A stretch of 9,754 nucleotides of DNA, taken from contig DKAR01000150.1 of the NCBI GenBank assembly GCA_002450895.1, positions 1 through 9,754 of the forward strand, read 5' to 3'. This stretch comes from Proteobacteria bacterium UBA6921 (GTDB lineage: Bacteria; Pseudomonadota; Gammaproteobacteria; SG8-11). The notes beneath the pieces are model-generated. The model was not told the DNA's origin, did no database searches, and saw only the letters and a program-made list of their open reading frames with translations. The position numbers and the translations under genes were made by a program. Below, one piece after another: positions 1 through 5,764 of this stretch; position 1 is the first letter of the stretch, and each line of letters begins with the position of its first letter.

Positions 1-501
1 CGCGAAGGCAAGAAGACCAAGGAAAAAGTCGACGTCTACTCTTTTGAACTTCTGGCCTATCGGACGCTGATCAATGCCAACGCCAAACCAGGCTCGGAAA
101 AGGCAGAAGAGAAATTACCGGACTATTTCATCTCCGCCGACGACATCACTCCGAAGGAACACGTCGATGTGCAAGCGGCAGCGCAACGATGGATCGATTC
201 GTCGATTTCCAAAACTGCGAACGTTCCGACGGATTTCCCGTACGACGACTTCAAGAGTATTTATCTTTATGCGTACGAGCAGGGCCTGAAAGGCTGCACT
301 ACGTTCCGCTTTAACCCGGAGGCGTTCCAGGGTGTGCTGGTCAAAGAGCAGGATCTTGAAAACACCAAATACAAGTTCACTCTCGACGATGGTTCCGTTA
401 TCGAGGTCAAAGGAAACGAGGAAATCGAATACGACGGCGAAATCCACACGGCAGCCAACCTGTACGATGCAATGAAGGAAGGTTACTACGGCAAGTTCTG
501 A
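1..501 (+). CDS. nrdJa: Adenosylcobalamin-dependent (class II) ribonucleotide reductase, catalytic part NrdJa, C-terminal fragment
   Basis: This is the last 166 residues of a reading frame that enters from the left edge, so its start is outside the window. The family makes deoxyribonucleotides from ribonucleotides in the cytoplasm using adenosylcobalamin, without needing oxygen. The recognisable part is the end of the catalytic barrel: a stretch reading AAAQRWIDSSISKTANVP (residues 59-76 of the fragment), then a Tyr-rich helix and GLKGCTTFR (about 95-103), which match the conserved late motifs of class II large subunits. A short beta-rich tail follows and the protein ends in EGYYGKF. It lacks the TSCPD domain and the C-terminal redox cysteines of one-piece class II enzymes; these are encoded by the next gene, 28 bases downstream. 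Identification as the NrdJa half of a split enzyme rests on that pairing and is quite secure. Confidence 0.9.
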   Translation, partial: REGKKTKEKVDVYSFELLAYRTLINANAKPGSEKAEEKLPDYFISADDITPKEHVDVQAAAQRWIDSSISKTANVPTDFPYDDFKSIYLYAYEQGLKGCTTFRFNPEAFQGVLVKEQDLENTKYKFTLDDGSVIEVKGNEEIEYDGEIHTAANLYDAMKEGYYGKF

Positions 502-529
502 GCAACGTGACCGTCAACGGAGAAGCGAC

Positions 530-1237
530 ATGACTATCAAAATCGACAAGAAGATCACTGGATACAGCGTTGTTCAACCTGAGAAGGAAGGAACAAAAGA
601 CAAGTCCGCGACGGCAGATGCCAAGCGCGAGGCCAGCGGCAATGTGGTTCAGATGCATGAAAAACTCGAGCGTCCGGACATGTTGCTCGGGACCACGTAC
701 AAGGTGAAGACACCGCTTTCGGAACATTCCCTTTACGTGACGATCAATGACATTATTTTGAACCCCGGCACCGAACATGAGCTTCGCCGCCCTTTCGAGA
801 TCTTCATCAATTCGAAGAACATGGACCACTTTCAGTGGATCGTGGCGTTAACTCGAATTATTTCCGCAGTGTTCCGCAAAGGCGGTGACGTCACTTTCTT
901 GGTGGACGAATTGCGATCGGTCTTTGATCCGAGAGGCGGATATTTCAAGAAAGGCGGCAAGTACATGCCGTCACTCGTCGCAGAAATCGGCGATGCGATC
1001 GAAAGCCACTTACGTATGATCGGATTGCTCAAGAGCAACACGCTAGATGAGCACCAAAAAAAGCTCATCGACGAGAAACGAGCCCAGTTTGATTCTTACG
1101 CAAACAAGGCCGAAAAGGCGGATCCGGGCGACTTCCCCACGGGCGCCCAACTTTGCATCAAATGTAACACCAAAGCGGTCATCAAGATGGACGGCTGCAT
1201 GACCTGTCTGAATTGCGGTGACTCCAAGTGCGGATAG
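530..1237 (+). CDS. nrdJb: Class II ribonucleotide reductase, C-terminal component NrdJb (TSCPD domain plus redox cysteine tail)
   Basis: This 235-residue protein supplies the parts missing from NrdJa. Residues about 43-166 form a TSCPD domain with VDELRSVFDPRGGYF and a downstream SLVAEIGDAIESH helix. A lysine-rich linker (about 168-200) leads to a cysteine tail: C209 and C212, C223 and C226, then C229 and C234. The first four resemble a zinc-ribbon knuckle; the last two are a CX4C pair one residue from the end, the spacing of the C-terminal shuttle cysteines that re-reduce the active site in E. coli NrdA and Lactobacillus leichmannii NrdJ. The ATG at 530 follows a GGAG site with a gap of about eight bases. 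It lies in a different frame from nrdJa, so the two are separate genes, most likely in one operon. Both are known to be required for activity in Pseudomonas; here that is inferred from homology. Confidence 0.9.
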   Translation: MTIKIDKKITGYSVVQPEKEGTKDKSATADAKREASGNVVQMHEKLERPDMLLGTTYKVKTPLSEHSLYVTINDIILNPGTEHELRRPFEIFINSKNMDHFQWIVALTRIISAVFRKGGDVTFLVDELRSVFDPRGGYFKKGGKYMPSLVAEIGDAIESHLRMIGLLKSNTLDEHQKKLIDEKRAQFDSYANKAEKADPGDFPTGAQLCIKCNTKAVIKMDGCMTCLNCGDSKCG

Positions 1238-1578
1238 TTTTTTTTGCTAGGACTCGACAAGCGCTGATTGGGCTTATTTCCGCCAAGCCCATTCAGCACC
1301 CTCCAAGCTGAGCAATACCGCCTCCTCGCCCTCCAAAAGTTTCTGCTGCGCCGCGCAGGACTTGTGTTCGAAAGTCCACATAAGCTTCGGGCGCACATTT
1401 TCAAGAGCGTAGTTGGCGCCGCCGTTGGCATCGAAACGCTTCCACACTTTTAAGCCCGATACCGCGTACGCCTTGGGCAGTATTCCAAAAAAACGGTGTT
1501 GGACTTGTGCACGTCGGCCAAAAGGACCTAATCTCGCCGCACGTTCCACTCGGCTTGAGCACAAAAAAGGAAAAACAT
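1238..1578. other. Gene-poor gap between nrdJb and the six-cysteine protein gene
   Basis: The gap begins with a run of eight T (1238-1245) directly after the nrdJb stop codon, but no convincing GC-rich stem precedes it, so a terminator is not called. An inverted repeat TGGGCTT (1269-1275) / AAGCCCA (1285-1291) with a nine-base loop follows, without a T-run on either side. A weak minus-strand reading frame occupies most of the rest and is listed separately. The last bases carry the ribosome-binding site of the gene at 1579. I see no convincing promoter with both boxes. Confidence 0.6.
1274..1564 (-). pseudogene. Possible small coding remnant or ORFan, unrecognised
   Basis: This open frame could encode 96 residues from a TTG codon with no clear ribosome-binding site. 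I do not recognise the product. The C-terminal 60 codons (about 1274-1455) look more like real coding sequence than the rest: third codon positions are clearly richer in G and C than second positions, and the residues include well-mixed stretches such as KVWKRFDANGGANYALENV. The first 35 residues look like translated non-coding DNA, with a run of seven T in the coding strand (1485-1491) where the quality changes. This fits the tail of a decayed gene better than an intact one. It may also be chance. Confidence 0.22.
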
Positions 1579-1968
1579 ATGTTTCAGCAGATCGGGTCCG
1601 TGATTATTGCGCTGTGGCTTGTGTTACCCGGCTTGTCATTTGCCGATGCGGATCTCGCACGAGAAATTGCGCAAATGGTTGAATCGGATGTGCTCGACGC
1701 ATGTGACGATGAGTCATTTACGGAATGTCTGCAAACCAGACCGGCTAACTGCAAGAGCGCAATGAATTCCGCAATCAAGGCATGCCGCGCAAAGCTACCA
1801 ACAGATGTTTCCGAGGAAAAATTCGATAAAGATCCTGACTCCGTGACGGCCGATTGGATGCGTTGCGTCAACGCCAAAATCAGTACGACGTTGAAAATAA
1901 GTATCAAGGCGGTCAATGACTGCAATTCTGTCGATACCGAAGATGGCGGTGAACAAAAAGGTCGCTAA
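1579..1968 (+). CDS. Small exported protein with six cysteines, function unknown
   Basis: The product has 129 residues. I chose the ATG at 1579 rather than upstream codons because AAAAAAGGAAAAAC precedes it closely and because it starts a clean signal peptide: a hydrophobic core at about 5-20 ending in SFADA, with cleavage likely near residues 22-24. The mature part is acidic and probably helical. It carries six cysteines at 42, 50, 58, 69, 96 and 115, giving spacings CX7CX7CX10C and then two wider gaps, so three disulfide bonds in the periplasm are plausible. The C-terminal tail is polar and probably disordered. It stands alone: nrdJb lies 341 bases upstream on the same strand and the next gene converges on it. 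I do not recognise a named family, and a role is not inferred. Confidence 0.75.
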   Translation: MFQQIGSVIIALWLVLPGLSFADADLAREIAQMVESDVLDACDDESFTECLQTRPANCKSAMNSAIKACRAKLPTDVSEEKFDKDPDSVTADWMRCVNAKISTTLKISIKAVNDCNSVDTEDGGEQKGR

Positions 1969-2096
1969 TTTTCCCCACGATTTCTACCCGGTCGCGCTAA
2001 TACCTGACAGGCGAAAAATGAAATGTCGAAACTCGCAAGGCTCGCCTACGATCCGCTGCGCAAAGCAAACATAAGAAATACGGGCCGCAGCTTATA

Positions 2097-2981
2097 TTAG
2101 TGAGAAGCTGGCGGAGTTCTTCGTGCTGTATCCTTCGTAAATTCGAAAACGGCGTCCCGCAACGAATCCATAAATGCGGAAAGAAACCATTGGACGTCAG
2201 CAAAAGAGTACAAATCGACAAATTGTTGCAAGTCGGCGTTGGACTGGCTGCGGAACGCATATAAATAAGTCATCGTCGTCGTAAAGCGACTGGGCCGAAT
2301 CAATTGATCGTAGGTCTGACGCAAGAAAGTATCCGAATTCAATTTCGGGTCCACATCTGGATCAGTCAGTAATGTAAGCGAATAGATCGCCAATGCCTGG
2401 GCGGCGACGAAAAACTCCGTGTCTCCGGATGCATCATCCAATTGCCGCAATATCGCCAATCGCCCCTTGTCTTGCTCGCTTTCTTTGTAATCTGCGGCAA
2501 GCCGCCGAATTGCCGTCAACGACGAATCACTCATTGCGTCGCGTTTCAGCTGCATCAAATTTCGTGCAATTGGAGATTGCAGCAACCGCTGCAACGTCGA
2601 GTAGCGAGACTCGTCATAGCTCTTGGCAAGAAATGTTCTGGCGCGGGCAATGATTTCCCGCTCGACGAACTGCGCATCGAGCATTCTTGCAAGGCGATCC
2701 CGACGCGCCAATTCAGCATCGGTCGCCGGCTTTTCACGTTTTTGCTGTGCCAGTCCGTCAGCGAGCATCTGTGGAATGTCACGAACGACTTCGAACATAC
2801 CCAGATCGCGAATTACGGAATTAATTGCCAAATCCTCTTTGTGGGAGGCCTCATCAGCGCGCGCATTTGGTGTACCAAAAAATAGGCACAAAGCCAGAGC
2901 AAATAGAACGACTCGACCCCACTGCCGGAGAGGTTGACGTTTGTCGCAAAAAAAGGGGCTGCAATTTGATTTGGAGGGCAA
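2097..2981 (-). CDS. Exported helical protein, DUF2059-like
   Basis: This frame encodes about 294 residues from a TTG at 2981. It continues open to 3158, but such a start would overlap the divergent gene and bury the signal peptide. No in-frame ATG precedes the hydrophobic segment; TTG at 2981 follows GGACAAAAAC, and a GTG at 2996 is the alternative. With the TTG start, the hydrophobic core is at about 24-36 and ends in NARA, giving likely cleavage before DEASH, so the protein should be periplasmic. The mature part is charged and helical. It contains two weakly similar blocks, one with RYSTLQRLLQSPIARNL and a later one with TYLYAFRSQSNADLQQFVDL, which resemble the 'end of helix, S-P-x-x-R' pattern of DUF2059 proteins. 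That assignment is from memory of the family and is tentative. A TACAAT box lies on this strand at 3043-3048, which fits the shorter start. Confidence 0.7.
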   Translation of the reverse strand: MPSKSNCSPFFCDKRQPLRQWGRVVLFALALCLFFGTPNARADEASHKEDLAINSVIRDLGMFEVVRDIPQMLADGLAQQKREKPATDAELARRDRLARMLDAQFVEREIIARARTFLAKSYDESRYSTLQRLLQSPIARNLMQLKRDAMSDSSLTAIRRLAADYKESEQDKGRLAILRQLDDASGDTEFFVAAQALAIYSLTLLTDPDVDPKLNSDTFLRQTYDQLIRPSRFTTTMTYLYAFRSQSNADLQQFVDLYSFADVQWFLSAFMDSLRDAVFEFTKDTARRTPPASH

Positions 2982-2999
2982 GTTTTTGTCCGTCACGGT

Positions 3000-3027
3000 T
3001 TGTCGCGCACTGCGAATCAGGTAGAAT
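3000..3027 (+). promoter_or_regulatory. Possible sigma-70 promoter for the gene at 3067
   Basis: TTGTCG (3000-3005) and TAGAAT (3022-3027) are separated by 16 bases. The -10 box differs from consensus at one position; the -35 box is weak. The position, about 40 bases before the ATG at 3067, is right. The same stretch contains the upstream region of the divergent gene. Confidence 0.3.
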
Positions 3028-3066
3028 CTGCCGCCTGCGTGTATTGTAACTGTGGGTTTGGCGGAT

Positions 3067-3549
3067 ATGGGTTCTTTTCGTTGCGTTTTCGCAGTTTTCC
3101 TGATGCTTGCAGGAGTTCTGGCAAGTTCCAACGCCACGGCATTTGGACTGTTGGGCAATGAGGTATCAGTCGGAATGGCAGCCCCGGCGCCAACGGGCCT
3201 TTCTGTAAAATTCTGGACTTCGCGCGAAACCGCAATTGACGTGTTCGCCGAGTGGAGCGCTTCAAATAAATTTCTTGAGACCCACGCGGATTATTTGACG
3301 CATAACTTCGAGCAATTCGAGCTGGAAGGCGCCACCATGCCCATGTATTTTGGCTTTGGTGCCCGCATTCGGTCGTCTGAAACCTCCTCGACGCATATTG
3401 GCTTCAGAATTCCGATCGGAGTGAGCTATTTGTGGAATACTGCCCCACTTGACCTGTTCGCGGAAATTGCTCCCCGGTCAAATATCATTCCTAAAACAAG
3501 CTTTGCCGTCGATGTGATGATCGGCGTTCGATACCGCCTCATCCCCTAA
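3067..3549 (+). CDS. Small outer-membrane beta-barrel candidate, DUF3996-like
   Basis: The product has 160 residues from the ATG at 3067; a GTG at 3052 in the same frame is less likely since it only lengthens the signal peptide. The hydrophobic segment at about 6-20 ends in SNATA, with cleavage likely before FGLLG. The mature protein of about 135 residues alternates hydrophobic and polar residues in short strands separated by turns, with segments such as MYFGFGARI, IGFRIPIGVSYL and LDLFAEIAP. This is close to the pattern I recall for DUF3996, small barrels of the OmpW/BAPKO_0422 type. The last residues are RYRLIP and not the aromatic end common in outer-membrane barrels. Size would suit about eight strands. 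The function is unknown; it is divergent from the DUF2059-like gene, so the two may share control. Confidence 0.72.
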   Translation: MGSFRCVFAVFLMLAGVLASSNATAFGLLGNEVSVGMAAPAPTGLSVKFWTSRETAIDVFAEWSASNKFLETHADYLTHNFEQFELEGATMPMYFGFGARIRSSETSSTHIGFRIPIGVSYLWNTAPLDLFAEIAPRSNIIPKTSFAVDVMIGVRYRLIP

Positions 3550-3579
3550 CAAAGCCTTCGCGTTAAAGATCACATAGCT

Positions 3580-3969
3580 TTAAATGTGGGGATTTACCAT
3601 GGAACGCGACGCCATGAAAAAGATGACGTTGTTATTCGCGTTTCTCGGATTGAACTTGACTCCGATACGATAGGACTCGGCACTGTGGCTCACAGAGTCC
3701 GATCGCGCAGTGCGCATGCTGCACCAAACAACACGGCCCTCCACGCTAATTTTCCAATCGCCTGCTGAGAAGGTCAGATCGATGTTGGCACCAACTTCGA
3801 GAGGGTCATCGAGCTCAATTCCGGCGCCGGAAACGGAAACATCTCGAATTACTGCGGCGTCGTAATGCTTCAGTTTAGTTTGAATGCGAAATGAACCATT
3901 AACCTCTTCGAGGTTTATCGACTGCCGAACTGTTTCACGAGATTCCGCAAGCATTTGTTGGTTCCTCAT
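3580..3969 (-). CDS. Stand-alone PilZ domain protein, probable cyclic di-GMP receptor
   Basis: The product has 129 residues. The ATG at 3969 is preceded by a strong GGGGG site with four bases between, so it is preferred over the TTG at 3990. Both cyclic di-GMP binding signatures are visible: RETVR (RxxxR) at 11-15 and DVSVSG (D/NxSxxG) at 43-48. The remaining strands, including ANIDLTFSAG and ISVEGRVVWC, fit the PilZ barrel, and the domain fills the protein. There is no signal peptide or membrane segment, so it should be cytoplasmic. PilZ proteins couple cyclic di-GMP to motility, adhesion or polysaccharide synthesis, but nothing nearby points to its partner. It converges with the barrel gene (30-base gap) and diverges from the yqgE-family gene. 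Confidence 0.88.
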   Translation of the reverse strand: MRNQQMLAESRETVRQSINLEEVNGSFRIQTKLKHYDAAVIRDVSVSGAGIELDDPLEVGANIDLTFSAGDWKISVEGRVVWCSMRTARSDSVSHSAESYRIGVKFNPRNANNNVIFFMASRSMVNPHI

Positions 3970-4027
3970 AGTACCCCCGTTATACGGCAAGATTTTTACG
4001 CCCCAACCAGCACAACGGAATAGCTCT

Positions 4028-4043
4028 TCAAAAACAGTGCCAA
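4028..4043 (-). promoter_or_regulatory. Possible sigma-54 (-24/-12) element upstream of the PilZ gene
   Basis: Read on the minus strand this is TTGGCAC, five bases, TTGA. The -24 half matches the sigma-54 consensus well; the -12 half lacks the conserved C of TTGC. It lies about 60 bases before the start codon. No better sigma-70 promoter was found for this gene, but the missing base makes this weak. Confidence 0.2.
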
Positions 4044-4056
4044 CTCTAGGCTCACT

Positions 4057-4083
4057 TTGAAGTCTAAATATACGTATTATTAT
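4057..4083 (+). promoter_or_regulatory. Possible promoter in an AT-rich stretch upstream of the yqgE-family gene
   Basis: TTGAAG (4057-4062) and TATTAT (4078-4083) are separated by 15 bases, slightly short. The AT-rich stretch also holds the eight-base palindrome ATACGTAT (4070-4077). It would give a leader of about 100 bases before the GTG at 4192. Confidence 0.25.
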
Positions 4084-4191
4084 TCATGCAGTTAGAATGT
4101 GCGTCGCGCCTCTAAGTCGGCCCCTCAACACATGCGTGTCGATGAGTTGGCGCGTAAACTTTGACATCGACAAACCATTGGATAGGCGAAC

Positions 4192-4767
4192 GTGCGAACT
4201 CTCAAAAAGCTGGCGCCACTCGTCGTGCTGCTGTTAATGGGAATTGGTCCCTCTTCAGCTGCGACACCGGAAAAGGGAGTTTTTCTGGTCGCCACAGAGA
4301 AGCTAGACGGAACAAGTTTTGAAAAGACCGTAATCTTGGTCACCCATGCTGAGCGAACGGGCACTCTGGGCATTGCGGTCAACCGCGACTCCGGGCGAGA
4401 CGTGTCGGAGTTCTTTACAGGACTGTCTTCAGCGCCGCTTTTTCTTGGCGGGCCAGTTCGCCCGGATGCACTATTTGTTATCGCCAAGAATCCCGCTACA
4501 GCGCGTCGAAGTCTCATTGTTAACGACCTGTACTTGCTCGCAGGTGCCGATGCCAGGTCCTATCTCACCGACAAGTCAAACACGCACGGGCGTTCGGAAG
4601 TTAAGGTTTTTTCAGGGTTTACCGGGTGGGCACCCGGACAACTGGAGGCGGAAATCGGACGTGGTGACTGGGAATCGGTTCGCGCAGATTCGCAGATCGT
4701 TTTTCAAAAAGACATCGCCGCCATTTGGCCAGTCCTGCTCCAGCTTGCCCGCGCGCGATGGATTTGA
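4192..4767 (+). CDS. YqgE/AlgH-family protein with an N-terminal signal peptide
   Basis: The product has 191 residues from a GTG at 4192, preceded by AGG with a gap of five bases. The body is a clear YqgE/AlgH (UPF0301) domain: FEKTVILVTH with GIAVNRDSG (about 43-68), FLGGPVRPDALFVI (about 84-97) and FSGFTGWAPGQLEAEI (about 141-156), which match the family signatures. Ordinary members are cytoplasmic, about 185 residues, and start directly in the domain. Here the domain is preceded by RTLKK, a hydrophobic stretch LAPLVVLLLMGIG (7-19) and a likely cleavage site near SSAA (21-24), so this one is probably exported. AlgH was first linked to alginate control in Pseudomonas, but the biochemical role of the family is not settled. 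It probably is an additional paralog and not the housekeeping copy, since that copy typically sits beside yqgF. Confidence 0.85.
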   Translation: MRTLKKLAPLVVLLLMGIGPSSAATPEKGVFLVATEKLDGTSFEKTVILVTHAERTGTLGIAVNRDSGRDVSEFFTGLSSAPLFLGGPVRPDALFVIAKNPATARRSLIVNDLYLLAGADARSYLTDKSNTHGRSEVKVFSGFTGWAPGQLEAEIGRGDWESVRADSQIVFQKDIAAIWPVLLQLARARWI

Positions 4768-4861
4768 TTACTCGATATTCCGCGAATTGCGGCCGTTTGG
4801 GCGCACATCAATTCGTCAGTTGGACTATATATTTGCGTCGCCCTGATATTTCCTATTCTAA

Positions 4862-4890
4862 TTAAGCGGCTGCGCCTTCGAGATTATACT
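4862..4890 (+). promoter_or_regulatory. Possible promoter for the DUF5658-type gene
   Basis: TATACT (4885-4890) matches the -10 consensus at five of six positions. The -35 candidate TTAAGC (4862-4867) at 17 bases is poor. It lies about 50 bases before the ATG at 4941. Confidence 0.25.
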
Positions 4891-4940
4891 GGCACCCAGG
4901 CTGACTGCGATTAGCCAATATAAAGGGGCTGGGGTGCCAC

Positions 4941-5423
4941 ATGTCTACTACAACAATTGTTGATTCAAATCGCCGCGAGGGCGACGACCGGCGTATCACG
5001 CGCGCCTCCGTTTTGAGCAGCCATCATTGGAATGGTCGCCGGAGAGCACATCGTCGGGCGTCAGACGCCACACGAAGCCGACTCGACCACTACGACGCGC
5101 GGTTATTGGCACCAAGCCTCACGATCCTTGTTCTGTGTGTCGTTGACGCACTAATTACTTTGAGCCTGCTGGATCGCGGCGCTGTCGAAGTAAATCTTGT
5201 AATGCGGGTGTTGATTGAAGAAGGCGTCGTAGTCTTTATCGCCACGAAATATCTCATGACCGCCTGCGGGTTAGTTTGGCTGGTTATTCACAACAACTTC
5301 AAGGTATTCCAGCGTATCCGTGTTGAACATGTCATATATGCCTGCGCGGGAATATACGTATCGCTGCTGGTCTATGAACTCGTTCTGCTTCGAGCACTGA
5401 TTCAGCAGGTTGGGCCCGCCTAG
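4941..5423 (+). CDS. DUF5658-type inner-membrane protein with an arginine-rich cytoplasmic N terminus
   Basis: The product has 160 residues from the ATG at 4941, with a purine-rich GGGGCTGGGG upstream. The first 55 residues are very basic and contain two arginine clusters, NRREGDDRR (10-18) and GRRRAHRR (32-39). Three membrane segments follow at about 57-77, 96-116 and 130-151. The first holds an acidic residue (VVDALITL, D69), and an EVNLVM motif (83-88) corresponds to the E-x-N-x-x-M loop that I associate with DUF5658 proteins. By the positive-inside rule the arginine-rich end should be cytoplasmic. No function is known for the family as far as I can say. The gene is transcribed alone; the upstream yqgE-family gene ends 173 bases before and the next gene converges. 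Confidence 0.8.
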   Translation: MSTTTIVDSNRREGDDRRITRASVLSSHHWNGRRRAHRRASDATRSRLDHYDARLLAPSLTILVLCVVDALITLSLLDRGAVEVNLVMRVLIEEGVVVFIATKYLMTACGLVWLVIHNNFKVFQRIRVEHVIYACAGIYVSLLVYELVLLRALIQQVGPA

Positions 5424-5442
5424 AGACGTGAGTAATCCATCG

Positions 5443-5457
5443 GCGCGCCTCGCGCGC
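5443..5457. terminator. GC-only hairpin between converging genes, possible weak terminator
   Basis: GCGCGC (5443-5448) and GCGCGC (5452-5457) flank a three-base loop CTC. It sits 20 bases after the stop of the DUF5658-type gene and could help end transcription from it. No T-run follows on either strand, so it is not a standard rho-independent terminator. Confidence 0.3.
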
Positions 5458-5459
5458 TT

Positions 5460-5500
5460 CTAGTTGTGCCGCTAGTTGTTTCTAGTTGGGCTGCTGGTTG
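5460..5500. repeat. Four heptamer repeats CTAGTTG
   Basis: CTAGTTG occurs at 5460-5466, 5472-5478 and 5482-5488, and CTGGTTG at 5494-5500, with start-to-start distances of 12, 10 and 12 bases. The third copy contains the stop codon of the minus-strand gene that begins at 5721. Roughly one-turn spacing could suit a DNA-binding protein, or this is local duplication. Confidence 0.55.
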
Positions 5501-5721
5501 CTTCGAAAGACAGAGCGCTGCTGAGCTGGAACCCAGGCGTGGATCTGAAGATTTAGCTTTCCCCAGTCAGACATCGGAACCATGTGGGTCGCGCCTTCTT
5601 GCGACTCGATCATGACCTGGTGCGGCCGCTTGCCGGAATAGGACAACATTTTAACCAGCACCAATTTTCCTGAACGGTTGACGTACCACGTACCAACCAC
5701 TGGCGGATGAACTCCAAACAT
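5482..5721 (-). CDS. Small protein downstream of glmS, function unknown
   Basis: I favour the ATG at 5721, which gives 79 residues and has GGAG five bases upstream. The frame is open further to an ATG at 5811 (109 residues), which would overlap the end of glmS by 47 bases and also has an AAGG before it; the added residues do not resemble a domain. The core reads VVGTWYVNRSGKLVLVKMLSYSG and then VMIESQEGATHMVPMSDW, a set of short strands that suggests a compact beta-fold, perhaps SH3-like. There is no signal peptide or membrane segment. It follows glmS by 43 bases on the same strand, so it is probably co-transcribed, but I cannot link it to amino-sugar synthesis. I do not recognise a family. 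Confidence 0.65.
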   Translation of the reverse strand: MFGVHPPVVGTWYVNRSGKLVLVKMLSYSGKRPHQVMIESQEGATHMVPMSDWGKLNLQIHAWVPAQQRSVFRSNQQPN

Positions 5722-5764
5722 AACCACTCCGTGCCTTGCTACTTCCGTCGATGTTTCGGAAATC

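Noticed and set aside
1238..1245. Run of eight T directly after the nrdJb stop codon, as a rho-independent terminator
   Set aside because: I could not find a stable GC-rich stem before it; only short pairings with wobble bases were possible.
2055..2091. Inverted repeat GCTGCG / CGCAGC between converging genes
   Set aside because: The arms are six bases with a loop of 25 and no T-run, so neither a terminator nor a likely operator.
2982..3158. Upstream extension of the DUF2059-like gene to position 3158
   Set aside because: It would cover the promoter region and the start of the divergent gene and place about 60 extra residues before the signal peptide.
4132..4164. Ten-codon reading frame whose peptide (MRVDELARKL) recalls the start of translation initiation factor IF-2
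   Set aside because: It has no ribosome-binding site, stops after ten codons and is not followed by any IF-2-like sequence; the likeness is probably chance.
4780..4792. CCGC-GAATT-GCGG hairpin after the yqgE-family gene, as a terminator
   Set aside because: The stem is only four base pairs and no T-run follows.
4346..4846. Long plus-strand frame overlapping the yqgE-family gene
   Set aside because: It is a shadow: the other frame has clear family motifs, while this one shows no domain and an unlikely composition.
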